Below, piece after piece: positions 1 through 11,731 of a stretch of DNA of 64,000 nucleotides. Origin of the DNA: Sorex araneus (taxonomy: Eukaryota > Chordata > Mammalia > Eulipotyphla > Soricidae). The stretch is taken from contig NC_073311.1 of the NCBI RefSeq assembly GCF_027595985.1, positions 33,945,557-34,009,556 on the forward strand, given 5' to 3'. Every line of letters starts with the position of its first letter. Positions within the stretch are counted from its first letter, which is position 1. Below the pieces are notes generated by a model, which was not told the origin of the DNA, made no database searches, and saw only the letters and a program-made list of their open reading frames with translations. The position numbers were made by a program, and so were the translations under genes.

Positions 1-94
1 CAGCCTTTCTTTTCTGGTAGAAGACTATAACAGCCAGCTCATAATCTGTGCCTCTGCCTTACTATCTGGATGCAGAGTTCAGAGAGGGCCATGG

Positions 95-258
95 AGGTGT
101 GTTTGTTTTGTTTGGGGACCACACCCACGATGCTTAGGGACTCCTTCTGGCTTGGTTTTTGAGGCATGCAGGTTGCTCCTGGTCGTGCTGGGGGACCATG
201 CAGGGCTGGAGAAGAAAGCCAGTCTGCTGCATGCAAAGTATGAGCTCCAGCCCCAAGA
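95..258 (-). mobile_element. SINE-A, diverged copy
   Basis: The + strand reads from a T/G-rich tail through 'ccacaccc' and ends 'gagctccagcccc', which is the reverse complement of the SINE head. Many substitutions and a degraded B box make this an old copy. Confidence 0.7.
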
Positions 259-260
259 AG

Positions 261-1541
261 GTCTAGAGTTAAAGGCAGGCCTTGATCAGTCAGCCCTTCT
301 TTCTTCAGTGGAAAGCTCAGAGGACAGTTCATTCTTTCCTAATGTCTTAGCTTTGTGCGACATTAACTTGTCAATTTTGCCAATGCGTTTGCTGCTCTTT
401 CGACATGCAGTGAGAAGTTGATCCTAATGAATGAGAACCCTCAGATTTAGGGCACTCCCTAAATGTTGGTGACCTCAGAAGTTATTGAAAAATATGCCCT
501 TGTGGTTCATATATTTTGCCAGGTGCTTTGGACTAAAACCAAAAACTTTAAGGTTTTAAATGTAATATATACAGACTGAGGCCTATTTTTTTTTCTCCTG
601 TGATGATAGATGAGTATAAAAAATAATTTTTGTAAACTTTCTTTTATCAAAATATGTGGCCAGACAGTCATCCATCAATTCATTCACCCATCCATCTATC
701 CACCCACCCACTAATTTCAGTTGATTATCACAGTTCTTTCCCTGCACTAACTTAGGAAGCTCATACAAAGGGATACACACGCATGCAAGCATTTCATTTT
801 GCATTTCTCTTTACTAATTTTCCACACACTCAAATTCCCCAACAGCACATATGTACACCTTCACCACCCTCCTGCCCCCATATCTATTTAGTCCCTCTGA
901 ATTAAGTAGCAAAATGAAAGTTTTCATATGCATTGATAACACAACAACAAAACCTGTTCTATTAGTTTATAGAGTTGCAATCAGGATGTTGAAAAGTAGT
1001 TTTACTCTGTAGCACCCAAAACCCTTCAGTATGAAATAGTGAAAAATAACTAAGAAACAGTCAACTAAATAACATTTCAATTAGTCTTATCGGAACTTTA
1101 ATTACTGCCTAACATAAAGTGTTACATCAAATGACTAAGTTTAAAATAAGCTTGTCCAATCACATTTAAGTATTTTTATTTTATTCTACCCTGTAGAATG
1201 TTTTCTTATCTAAGTTGACAAGTTCAGTGTGAGTACGTGGAAGAAAAACAGGACACTCATTAAGAAATGAAGGCAAGACTTTTCTCAGGAAAACAGATGG
1301 GTAAAAACATACCTATTTTATAGCCAGAGAATCACAGCCAATATTCTGATAAGAAAATGAACTTTAATCTGCATAGATGAATATGAGAAATCTTCTGGGA
1401 GAGATGCCACCGATTATTGGAATAAATATTATTAGCAGATTCACAAAGCTGTAATCACAGTTACCATGATACCGGTTTCAAATTAATGTTATTTCACGTA
1501 AGGGATTTTATTTGAGGGCCTAATACCATCATTAAGTATAT
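261..1541. other. Single-copy AT-rich intergenic DNA
   Basis: Apart from a short CCAT-rich tract, I see no repeat, conserved motif or coding signal here. The short open frames have no recognisable product. Confidence 0.6.
669..712 (+). repeat. Imperfect (CCAT)n microsatellite
   Basis: Short CATC/CCAT/CCAC units run in tandem with several interruptions. Confidence 0.75.
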
Positions 1542-1560
1542 ACAAAATGTGAGAAGTGTA

Positions 1561-1737
1561 GGGGCTGGAGGAATAGCACAGCGGGTCGGGCATTTACTTT
1601 GCACATGGCCGACATAGGTTCAAATCCCAGCATCCCATATGGTCCCCTGAGCACCGCCAGGGTTGATTCCTGAGTGCAGAGCCAGGAGTAACCCCTGTGC
1701 ATCGCCGGGTGTGACCCAAAAAGCAAAAAATAAATAA
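1561..1737 (+). mobile_element. SINE-A, intact, with 19-bp target-site duplication
   Basis: Full-length copy: GGGGCTGG start, A box 'tagcacagcgg', B box 'ggttcaaatcc', body, then an A-rich tail. It is flanked by the perfect duplication ACAAAATGTGAGAAGTGTA at 1542-1560 and 1738-1756. A long perfect duplication plus an A-rich tail is the signature of L1-machinery retroposition. Confidence 0.95.
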
Positions 1738-2029
1738 ACAAAATGTGAGAAGTGTAGGATTGGTCAACATTTACAAGAACCAGTTTGGGTGTTTTAGAAT
1801 CTATTTAAAAGGGTCCCCCAAAAGGTCCCATGGCATCTAGTTAAGTGATTCTAACCATATAAAACTTTGTTCAACATAGAATTCTACATGAAAACAATAT
1901 ATTTTCCATTTTTTAAAAAATTCATTTTGTTTTTCTCCCACCATCCTCAGCCACTTTTTTTAGTCAAATGATAAGAATTATCTGGAATCTTGGAGACAAA
2001 CTCTGCCTTAGCCAGAACCTGAGATTTCT

Positions 2030-2512
2030 TTGTCTTTGTAGCTTTGCGTGCACTCTTGTGTGACAATGAGTGATTTCACAGAAAAAGCCAGAAGGACTGG
2101 CCCATGGTTGAAAGCTTGGTACAAGGGTTGGAGTAGGAAAGGGCAGATAGGATAGAGAAGTCCACTGTGGCAGTGAGAGCTAGAAATGATTACTCTGGAC
2201 AAGAACCGAATGCTCAAAGTATGTAAAATATGATAACCTTTCAGCACCTGTATTGCAAAAACCATGATACCCAAAAGGAAAGAGAGGGTAAGAAGAGAAG
2301 TGACTGCAATAGAGGCAGGCTGGGAGGTGGAGGAGGCAGTGCTGAGGATTGGTGGGAAGGAGACGGAGGACATTGGTGGTGGGAAATGTACACGGGTGAT
2401 GGGAAGGGTGTTGGAACATGGTATGATTGAAACCCAACCACAAACAACTTCATAATTGCATAGCTCACCATTATTTAATACCAAAAAATAAAAATTAAAA
2501 AACAAAAAAAAA
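2030..2512 (+). mobile_element. L1 3' end (5'-truncated) with G-rich polypurine tract
   Basis: The segment carries a G/A-rich polypurine stretch at about 2275-2390, then a tail 'gattgaaacccaacc...' ending in AATAAA-like and poly(A) sequence. The same sequence recurs in reverse at 27594 and 52224. The layout (purine-rich 3' UTR, then A tail) is that of an L1 3' UTR. Assignment to a shrew L1 lineage is inferred. Confidence 0.75.
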
Positions 2513-2654
2513 GCAGGAATCCCCTCCCCCCAAATAAAAAGGAATGAGTGATTTATAAGTTAATCTTGAAATGTCAAAAGGATTTATCTAATTTTTATAC
2601 AGCAAAAATGAAGACAGTCTAGACTGCATAAAGCAAATTTCAAGCCAATTTGCT

Positions 2655-2795
2655 TATTTTGGGTTTGGGCAGCCACCTGGCAGTGCTAAGCAGCTACTCC
2701 TGGTTCTGAGTTAGGGGTTATTTTCGGCCATGCTGGGGACTGAAACAAGTCAGCAAAGAAAGTGTCTTAAACTCTGCACTATGTCTGCAGCCTCT
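2655..2795 (-). mobile_element. SINE-A, diverged copy
   Basis: Reads 'ttgggtttgggcagccacctggcagtgc...' and ends 'tctgcagcc', matching the reversed SINE-A body with about a quarter of positions changed. Confidence 0.65.
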
Positions 2796-3029
2796 GAAGT
2801 TAGTTCCTATTTCCAGGGCTACAAGCACGGATACAGTAAATTCATAATGAACTATATTGCAAATGTGCATCTACTATCACCTTTGACAAGGCAAAAAAAT
2901 GGAAAAAGACTGGGTATATTTTATATCTAATGATTTTCTGAATATAAAATTTTTTATATCCTAGCACCAAGTACTTTCTGTAGCTGAAGAATAAATTTTG
3001 CTGGGGGCCCAAGTTTAAACTTCATGGAA

Positions 3030-3125
3030 AGCATATGTCCCAGACCCCCACTCCGACCCAAGCAACGCTGGGGGCAACCCCAAGCACAGCTCCTAGAGTA
3101 GCCCCTGAGCACTTCCAGGTAGCAC
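3030..3125 (+). mobile_element. SINE-A 3' fragment
   Basis: Only the distal body is seen ('gcacagctcctagagtagcccctgagcac'). It abuts a SINE-B inserted in the opposite direction, which probably interrupts it. Confidence 0.5.
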
Positions 3126-3129
3126 TGTA

Positions 3130-3375
3130 GCACTGTTGCACTGTCGTCCCGTTGTTCATCAATTTGCTCGAGCGGGTACCAGTAACATCTCCATTGTGAG
3201 ACTTGTTACTGTTTTTGGCATATCGAATATGCCATGGGTAGCTTGCCACTCTCTGCCATGCAGGTGGGATACTCTCAGTAGCTTGCTGGGCTCTCTGAGA
3301 GGGATGGAGGAATCAAACCCGGGTCGGCCTCGTGCAAGGTAAACGCCCTACCCGCTGTGCTATCGCTCCAGCCCT
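3130..3375 (-). mobile_element. SINE-B, near full length
   Basis: From its 3' end on the + strand it reads CACTGT-type repeats, 'catcaatttgctcgagcggg', 'ttggcatatcgaatatgcc', then the tRNA-like head ending 'gctatcgctccagccc'. This is a basic SINE-B without the optional middle insert. Confidence 0.9.
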
Positions 3376-3428
3376 TCGAGGTATGACTAAAAGTACAATA
3401 AAAAAAGAATTTAAAAAAGCAGGGTCAG

Positions 3429-3600
3429 GGGCTGGATCTATAATATAGTGGTTAGGGTACTTGCCCTACATGTATATCTAAGAGTTTGATCCCCAGTGCC
3501 ACCTGTGGTCCCTTGAGCCCCACCAGGAGTGATTCCTAAGGAAAGAATGAGAAGTAAACCCTGAGCACTGCTGGAAGTGGTCTGCAAACAAAAACAAAAA
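3429..3600 (+). mobile_element. SINE-A
   Basis: Starts 'ggggctggatctataatatag' and ends in a CAAAAA-rich tail. The B box is mutated to 'gtttgatccc'. Confidence 0.85.
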
Positions 3601-4234
3601 GGGCCACATATCTGTCAGCACCTGAAAGTTATTAGTCCTCCATGATTTTGTACTAAATGGACGTAATTTAGCCTTGCTATTATCACCAGTCTCGTATGGG
3701 AAACTCAGTGGCTCTACGTGATAATCAAGTCTCTGTCCTGTACACCAGATTCTGGAGAAAAGGACATTTATGACAACTGAATTTTCCAGTTATCTAAATG
3801 TCACCAAGAAAAAGAAAAACCCTTTCGGTTTCAGTGCCTGGGGTTAGCGTGCTTCTTGATACAGCCTGAAAAAGTGAGAGTCTTGCTGGCACTCGGCACT
3901 CTCATTTCCTAATTACTATAGTGAAAACCAATCAGATTTTCAAACCAATCCAAATCTTATAATCCATCTGCTCGTGATGACTTAGAATTCTCTTAAAATG
4001 AAGAGGATGAAATAAACAGCCCTCTGGGTTTTCTGGGGCATCCAAATTGTGCTGCTTCCTGTGACACACAATAGGCAAACAAGACCTCAGAGCCACTGTC
4101 ACAAACCAGGTGAGTGAACAGTGTCAAAGAACACCTGACACAATGTGCCTGGGGAAAGATGCCTGCGTTAAGATTTTTGGAAATTATATTATTACATTTG
4201 AATGCATTTTTTTTTTTCAGACATCTCCTAGGTG

Positions 4235-4545
4235 GTTTCTTTCCAACTCCTTCAAAAGTGTTTGCTCCAATGTCACTTATCAGTGAAACCTTCCTTAACT
4301 ATTTTACTCCCATAACTACCTTACTTACAACCAGTCTCCCTGGTGATCCCCAAACCCCAACACTCAGGGTACAATACTCACAAAATGAATGCAGTGGCAC
4401 TGCTCCTTTGTTCTGGCACCTTCTGGTACATGGCATATTTACCTGAGTGCTTGAGGGTAGAGATTACTGTTCTGTTCACTGCTCTTTCCAAGAGCCTACA
4501 ACAATTCTGAGCATAGTATGTGTTCAATAAAGGATGAGGAACAGA
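4235..4545 (+). mobile_element. L2 (ancient LINE) 3' fragment
   Basis: Shows the L2 3' pattern: 'gaaaccttccttaac', 'gagggtagagattactgttctgttcactg' (partial), 'gagcatagtatgtgttcaataaa'. It is strongly diverged, as expected for an element shared by all mammals. Confidence 0.7.
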
Positions 4546-4649
4546 TTTAGTTCTTTCTAAACTTTGGTTTCAAAGTCTCAGGTTTCACAGTCTTCTTGTC
4601 CACTGCACAAGCAGACACAAAAGCAAATACAGTGCACTGACGTGTGATT

Positions 4650-4815
4650 TGTGGTTAGAAGTCTGTGCTTAGTTTTGGAAAAAACCTGGATTCTAGCCTC
4701 AAGTCATCTCATACCTGTATGACTGCGGTTAAGTTATACTTCAGTATCAAATGGGTATATGCTTGCAGTATGGTGTTAAATCAGTAAAAAGCATGAGGTT
4801 CCTGGCATTCAGAAA
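4650..4815 (+). mobile_element. MIR (ancient SINE)
   Basis: Recognisable MIR order: 'gtggttagaagtctg', 'cctggattctagcc', 'gactgcggttaagttat', 'atgaggttcctggcat'. No duplication is visible at this age. Confidence 0.7.
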
Positions 4816-5007
4816 TTCCAAAAGCCTGCAGATCTAGTCAGAATTCTATATAACATCAGAGCCAGGGATATCTAAATCAATCTATGCTACTGGGAAGAAT
4901 GTGTCAGAAGAGTAACGTAAGGATGAAAGTTAAAAATCACCCTCAAGTTGCTTATGAAGAAATGCCTACTAAATCTGCCTGTCTTTCTTGCATAGTAGTT
5001 TTTTTAA

Positions 5008-5205
5008 GGAGCGAAAAAGATCGTTCAACAGGTAGAGCACATATGCTGCATATATGAGATCTAGATTCAGTCCCCAGAGCCACATGGACCAACTAGCACT
5101 GCTGGGAGTAAACGGGAGTGACCACACCCACTCCCCCCCTCACCACCACCACCACTAGCAAGCAGAGCAGCACTGCTCCACGTGGCCCCCAGACCAAAAA
5201 AACTT
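5008..5205 (+). mobile_element. SINE-A, diverged
   Basis: Begins 'ggagcgaaaaagatcgttc', has a B-box remnant 'agattcagtcccc' and a CACC-rich expansion inside the body at 5125-5157. Confidence 0.65.
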
Positions 5206-6887
5206 AAATCAAGTATGAGAAATGATTCTACTAGTAACATAAACATGCCGTGTAAGTACTAGCTTCTTTGTTGGAAATGGATCACTGATGGCCTCTCCTA
5301 AGCAAGATCTAGATTTCACTTTCATTATATCTTCAATGAATCAACCACGCTTTCTAAAATGCAGCGTAGAAAAGCTAACCAACGCTGAAAGATTCCGAGT
5401 AACTGCACTGAGAAAGAAATGCATACAGGAACCAACACCATCTCAAAGTATCATGGCTTTGGAAGCAGAGACTTAGCTAAGAACTCACTGTCTTTCTCAG
5501 AAAAAAAAAAGGGGGCGGGCATTAATTCAAGCTCCAGATCAGGCACTAGCTTTATAAGACACAAAAAGACTAACTTCCCTTTTCAGTGGCTGGTGATTTA
5601 TCTTCTTTCCTTAATCCTCAGTAGATCCCAAACTCACTAACAGTCTCTAGTCTTTTTACAACTCTGCCTTCTTTAGACTGTGACACTCACTCATCTCTTG
5701 AATTCAACCAATTTCATCACTATGTGTGGCAAATATGTACTATGACTTAGGTCAGTATTCTAACTGCTTTTTGGCAATGGGAATCACAATTTTTGAGATG
5801 AAAGGAAGTCCTCGAGGCTTGAACTAAGCTATAAATAAAAGTTGTATACTTGGCTCACCTGCAAAACTATAGGAGTGTGACATAATCAGGCTGAAAGAAA
5901 AACAGAGAATATCATATAAATTTTGCATTACAATGCCTTTTTCGATTGACCACGATTCTGAGGTTTAGGCCTAATAATGAAACACCAGGCAATCCTTAGT
6001 AAGCTTGTGATCCACTGATAGGGATATGACTCAAATTTTACTACTCACTTTACAAGAGGAAAACTCATAGCAGATTGGGCAGGGATGTAACAGATTAGTA
6101 ACCACTAAATCATAACTAGTTGAAAGGCAAAGGTTTCTTCTGGCAACAAATTGCTTTATGTTTAAAGTAACCATAACCATTACTGCATGTTTAGGAAGCA
6201 AAAATTGTTATAGAAGAGGAAAAACAACGTATTTTCAATGTGAGACTTGGCTATACCGCTCTATTCCTTAAACAAATTTTAATTGTCTCAAATGGGGATT
6301 TTCTGCAGCGACAGATTATTTTGTATCTATTAATTGGGATGTTGTATGTATCAGGGGGAGGGTATGCAAAATTCACTGAACTTAGTATACTGTACTTAAT
6401 CAAATTCATTAAGCACTTACACCTTAAAATGTATTGAGAATTTTACATTAAGTGTAAATCTAGAATAAAATTGTTTTTCAGATTCTAAATATTCATTAAA
6501 AATAACACATTCTCTAAGGAAAACACTTAACTGTTTGAATTGTACTGTTTTCACTGATCAGGAAAGGACCCTTATTGAGTAGCCATACCCTAACTTGCTA
6601 CGCCAAATCCTTAAGACATTAAAAGCATTAATACCTATACCTGAATAAATCATCACTTAGCTGTACTGCCCAACATTTGGTTTGATTTGGGTTCCACTGG
6701 GGCTGGGTAAGTTGTCCTGATTCCTGTTCACTAGGAAACACCCTGCTATAGCTGGGTTCTTACCAAAGAGATTAATACTCAACCTGGCCAGGAACCAGTG
6801 ACTGTATGTACCCGCTTGTGTTTACAGTCTGGGTTTCATTATGGTTTCCCCTCCAGTAAGAGTTTGATTAAGAAATTTATCAAATTA
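5206..6887. other. Single-copy AT-rich intergenic DNA
   Basis: No recognisable repeat or gene. The longest open frames are under 80 codons with no known motif. Confidence 0.6.
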
Positions 6888-7047
6888 GGAGCCAGAGACT
6901 TGCTTGCCTTGCAAACAACTGACCTGAGTTTAATCCCAGCATTCCATGTGGCCTGAAGCTCCCCCAGGAATGATCCCTGAGCCTGAGCTAGAGCAAGCCC
7001 ATAGCATTGCCAGGTGTGGCCCAAAACTGAAAAAATGAAAAAACACT
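6888..7047 (+). mobile_element. SINE-A, diverged
   Basis: The head is partly lost. 'cttgccttgcaaac', 'gtttaatcccagcattccatgtggcc' and the 'gccaggtgtggccc' tail are clear. Confidence 0.8.
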
Positions 7048-7089
7048 GATAAAGGCCTACATGATTTAGCCTCACTTTATCTAATTCCC

Positions 7090-7432
7090 CACCATTCCAA
7101 TCCCAGTGCTTTTCTTTCCATTCCTTCCCATCACATGATTCTCACTGTTTTGTCTTCCCTGACTTCTTCACATAATCCCTTTCTCATACTTCAGATCTGG
7201 GTTCCCCCACCCCAGAAGTCCCTGGGACGTCATTCTGTGTAAGTCATCTCTCTCTACTGGAGTTCTCTGAGCGTGATGGGATCACCACTTGTTTTAGTAC
7301 GTTTTTAGGACCAGTTCTTATACAAACTTTCTAGCACTACATTCTCTAAACTCCTGGAGTAAAACAATGACTATTTTTGCAGATTAGAGTACTTAGCACA
7401 GAACCTGACTCAATTCTTTATTAGATGAGGGT
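7090..7432 (+). mobile_element. Probable L2 3' fragment
   Basis: Ends with 'agtacttagcacagaacctgactcaattctttattagatga', which is split here in reading but follows the L2 3' consensus order. The upstream pyrimidine-rich part fits L2 less well. Confidence 0.5.
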
Positions 7433-8654
7433 GATACATGTAGAACAAACACCCAACTTTATTTTGACCAGTAGAACGATCTCAAGAGACTTAGATGATG
7501 GTTAATGTGAAAAACTCAAGACAGGATTTGTACTTAATGTTTTGATAGTAAGTGCCCCTCTCTAGCTCAATAACCATAACGATTATCTCAGGGGGTAATT
7601 AATGAAAACAATGGCAGCCTAAAAACCTTGTTTTAATTAGTTCCAAACTCCTATTCTTTCATCATAATCTTAAATATTATAGAAACAGAGTGATTACACT
7701 ATATCTACCAGATACATAGAAACGTATCAGAGGCTAACAGAACTCCAAGCAGGGTTTGGAACCACATGAGTTTTACAACACACAACTTCTAAAAGGGTCA
7801 AAGGAATTTTGCCAAATAATCCCCTGAAGTTCTCTTAGAATGGGGCCCTTTGTTTCTCAGATTGTTGCAAAATAAATTAGCAAGAAGCTCTGCTGTCAAT
7901 ACCTACTAAAGTGAAAATGTAATTCCATATACAACACAGCAACCAGGACCAAAGAGATCTTCACATAGAAACAAGGAAATGAGTTTAAACTCAAAAAAAA
8001 ACATGTGATCACTGACTCATTTCTGACTGCCTAGAAAAATCAATTACATGTTAGTAATTTGAGCAAATGTTGCATCAGGTTACATCACAAGAAGAAACTC
8101 AACCCAAACAGATAACTTTCTTAAAAGGTTACTTTTTTCTCCGCAGTAAAGGAAGTACTAACAACACCTTTCTAGATTATTAAGAGACTGAGAACCAATA
8201 TATTCTGTTTGGAAGCCACTATTTGAAGATTTCTTGCAAAGACTTGGCCAAATACCGTGTGAAGGGTTGGTGGCAAACCCTAGGAAAAATCAAATAACTT
8301 CATACAGCAAAGGGCAACTGTGAAGCTAAAACAAGACAAATGCAAATATGTCATGTATACAGCTACCTTGCATGAACATTTGGTCAAAACTCCATCTCTC
8401 AACTCAAGGTGTCCTCAATATAGACAGATTTGATGGAACTCTTTTTCCTTTCCCCCTCCTGAATTATTTCAAAAACTGGAAAGTTTTTTAAATAACCAGT
8501 ATAAAGACTTTCAAGAAACCCCAGACAATCAGTGACATCATCAGATGACCAGAATAACAATCTACTATATTTGTCTCTATGATCCAAGAGCATTCAAGTT
8601 CCAAGAATTCAACCACTCACTGCTAGATGTTTTCACGTTTGACCTTAGTAAGAA
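7433..8654. other. Single-copy AT-rich intergenic DNA
   Basis: I see nothing that resembles a gene or a young repeat in this stretch. Confidence 0.6.
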
Positions 8655-8785
8655 ACTTGTGTTTTATCCAGTTTTACATATGGAATAAAGGCTTGGAAAA
8701 GTGGCATAACTTTACCGAAGTAATAAGCAGGTAGTGGTACACACCTAGTTTACTGAATCCAAGACTAATACTCTTCATACTATAT
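8655..8785 (-). mobile_element. MIR (ancient SINE)
   Basis: Reverse-complement MIR order: 'cagttttacatatgg', 'gcttggaaaagtggcataactttacc', 'gcaggtagtgg', ending 'tactcttcatactata'. Confidence 0.65.
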
Positions 8786-9009
8786 ATTCCAATTGTCTCC
8801 TGATGGCAGGAATACAACTAAAAGCTTCACACATGGGAGGTATGTGTTTTACAGCTAAGCCAAATTTCAAGCCCCAGAAGCCTAAATTTAAAGTGAGATT
8901 GTGCCTCTCCAGCAAGGACAGTTCATAATGACCAAAGATAACTAGCAATGAAAAGTAAAAGCATGCATGCATGTGCCAATAATCTGCAAATAGGTAAACT
9001 ACAACCAAT

Positions 9010-9143
9010 AAACCAACAGCTAACTTGGGTTGTGAGATCAGAAGGCCCAGTGTTCAAAATTATTTACCACAGCTGTTTGGCTTTGGTTCAAATTACTAAA
9101 ACTTCCTAAGCTTCACTTTTTTCAGTACCAAAAAATACTGACC
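9010..9143 (+). mobile_element. Probable MIR fragment
   Basis: Contains 'gctgtttggctttggttcaaattac' and 'cttcctaagcttcactttttt', in the order of the MIR tRNA-like and core regions. It is interrupted downstream by a younger SINE. Confidence 0.55.
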
Positions 9144-9145
9144 TA

Positions 9146-9232
9146 GGACAGGGTATATGGCTCAGTGGTAAGCGCCTGCCTTGCATGCTTGAGCCCTCGG
9201 AAGTTCAATGTCCAGCACTACAAACCATAAAA
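9146..9232 (+). mobile_element. tRNA-Ala-like SINE fragment
   Basis: The head 'tatggctcagtggtaagcgc', then 'cttgcatgcttgagccc' and 'gttcaatgtcc', resembles tRNA-Ala more than the SINE-A head. Similar heads occur at 19673 and 31735. Confidence 0.6.
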
Positions 9233-10339
9233 GTACTGCCCTACCTATTTGCCCATCCTGCACAGCTGCTGGGCTCTCTGTATATACTGTGACCTCAAGG
9301 CTCTCAAGAACAATCTGTAGGAACTATCATTCTATTTTAGTGTGTCGACTTGGAAAGACAAAACACACCAAACCAAGATTGGGCAATATACTCAGTATTG
9401 TTTAAGAAAATGCAAATCTTAGCATTTGAGGTTCATACTTTTTATCAGATCATGTAGAACAAAGTGTGATTTGTTAAGTCATCTTTCCTCCCTAAAAAAT
9501 TAGGAATTTTTCAGAACAAAAATGAAATGAATTAAGCCCCTAATGTGCAACTACATTGTTTTTCTGACAACCATTTAGATAAAAAATGTTACATAATGGG
9601 TCTGACACTTGAAAATTTCTAAAACCAAAAAAATCTAAGTTTTAAGACACAGCTTAATATATAGCACACTGACTTTGAATTGGTATAACGCGTCTTAATT
9701 TGTGGTAACTATGGGCTATAAAAGATATCTTAATTTTAAAAATAAGAACCTAAGCAGAGAATCTAAAATTAGACAAATCACTTTGCATTGCTCCAACAGC
9801 TTTTCATTTTAAGACTCCAAACAAAGAGTATAATAACCACAAGTTATTCTTGGGAAGACAAACACTAATCTACTTGAGTGATAGAGAAATTACTTATAGA
9901 TATTTTGGATCAACTAGATCAAAGTTTTTGTTTAGTCCCAATATGTATACAAGAGGTATCATGCTTTTTTGTATTTACACATGAAAATACATGTGAAATA
10001 TTTTTCAATGACCAAAAAAAAATTAACCTTGGAGATAATCTACCTTGAGCATGTCTTGTGTCAATGTTGCAAGATGAAATAGTCAGCTTTGATGAAGTAG
10101 TTCCCAAAACAGGAATGCAGGGAACTCCTTATTCTTCCTGCCTAGTTAGCCCTTGTGTGGTATTATGTATTTGGCGTATCCATTTGTCAGGAATAGGGCG
10201 GTAAAGGGTCTTTACAACTTAGAGGTAACAGAAAAAAAAGGTTATTAGCAAAGTGGCTTTCTAACGGCTTAAACATAATTCTTCCTTTATAAAATAGACA
10301 AAGGCACTGAGCACTGATTTCTTTTGAAATAACTTTAGG
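9233..10339. other. Single-copy AT-rich intergenic DNA
   Basis: No repeat or coding signal recognised. Confidence 0.6.
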
Positions 10340-10405
10340 TGGGCTCAGGAAGTGACAGCACTTGTCTTGAATGTATGAGGCCCTGGGTTCCAGTTTTATG
10401 ATAAT
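10340..10405 (+). mobile_element. SINE head fragment
   Basis: 'ggctcaggaagtgacagcacttgtcttgaatgtatgaggccctgggttcc' (read in pieces) is the 5' tRNA-like half of a SINE. The body is missing. Confidence 0.5.
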
Positions 10406-11555
10406 ACTTTTGTCTGCTTCCCAGACACTCCCCTATACCCCAGGCAAGTTTGCTCTTAGTATGGGCCACAAACTTACCACCATTGACTTGTTTGCTCCCA
10501 AACTCACAGCAGACATTGTTCCAGATTCATAAATTAGTTTCCTCCAGTGTTTCTCAAAGGCCTGTAATCCACAAACCCTTTGATACACAACTCTCAGCAA
10601 TTTGTAAGATCCCTCCAAGTTTTCCACTTTTATTTCCCCTTCTCCTTTTCCTTTTTATTCTACCCTGGCCTTGAATCACTTCATCCCTCAATGTAAGTAC
10701 TCCCTATAATTATCTAAAATTCCCAAAAAGAATTGCATCTTCTAGTTTTAAGTGATAAATTATGTAGAAGTCAGAAGTTGAATACTCCAAAATGTTCCTT
10801 GAATTCAACTGTTGAGATTACACATCTCAACATTTTTAAAAATTTCTATGACTGGGAGCCTCAAAAATTTTTAGTAACAAAAGAAAATAATGAATCATTA
10901 AAAAGTGTGTATATGCATAGTGGAGAGGGGGGTTTATTATACCCCACAAATTGAAGAAACAGTGCCATTTACTATTTTTCCTTCACCTTATGCTATTCTC
11001 AGAAGAATCTGAAAATCTATAGCAATAAACCAGACTGTTTATGTGGTTTCTTGCATACGTCCTCTGGCCTATTTCGAGTTCCACATAATCATGACTTAAG
11101 GATTCAGAGTTAAGCGGCTTAGTACAAACTATTTTGCTATACAAGTTTTGATTTGTTCTGATATATACCATTAGATTCCAAACATGGAAATTAGCCCTTG
11201 CAATACTTTGGCAGCAGTCACATACAAAAGTCCAGTTGCTGAGACTGAAATAAGACAAGCTATTTGCTTCCAGAATGTCTTACTATAAATCCATTCCATT
11301 TTGAACAATCCAAAATATACTAGGAATGTGAATAAACTATTGTCACACTCTCCCCATTCAGCTTGTCAATATCATCTTATTAAATATTTTGAAATAGAAA
11401 TACAAAGGCCAGGAGGAGATAAAAACTTCAATATACAAAATACTGCTTCCCCTTGTGTGAAAGAAAAAAGTACCAGAATGTTAAAATCACTAGAACAGTC
11501 TAGTAACAGAAGAGTTTATTCCTAAGACTAAAAGCCTAAAAATCTTTATTCACTA
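10406..11555. other. Single-copy intergenic DNA
   Basis: A pyrimidine-rich patch lies at about 10618-10672. Otherwise no feature is seen. Confidence 0.55.
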
Positions 11556-11731
11556 GGGACTGTAAGATAGTACAGTGGGTAGGCCATTTGCCTTGCACAT
11601 GGCTGACCTGGATTTGATCCCCAGCATCCTATAGGATTCCCAAGCATTGCCATGAGTGATTCCTGAGTGCAGAGCCAGGAGTAACCTCTCAGCATTGCTG
11701 GGTATGGCCAAAAAACAAACAAACAAAAATG
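11556..11731 (+). mobile_element. SINE-A
   Basis: Near full length, from 'gggactgtaagatagtacagtgggtagg' (partial head) to a (CAAA)n tail. This is the last SINE before a 6.6-kb SINE-free interval around BTG1. Confidence 0.9.

Noticed and set aside
1561..1640. Possible functional tRNA gene, given clear A and B boxes
   Set aside because: The boxes belong to the SINE head. The sequence does not close into a cloverleaf with an acceptor stem and runs into the SINE body.
2008..2505. 165-codon minus-strand open frame
   Set aside because: It is the antisense of an L1 3' UTR. The matching element at 27594-28234 shows that the sequence is a repeat.
8800..8880. Possible reversed SINE ('gggaggtatgtgttttacag...caagccccag')
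   Set aside because: Only a few words resemble SINE-A. It is too short and diverged to support.
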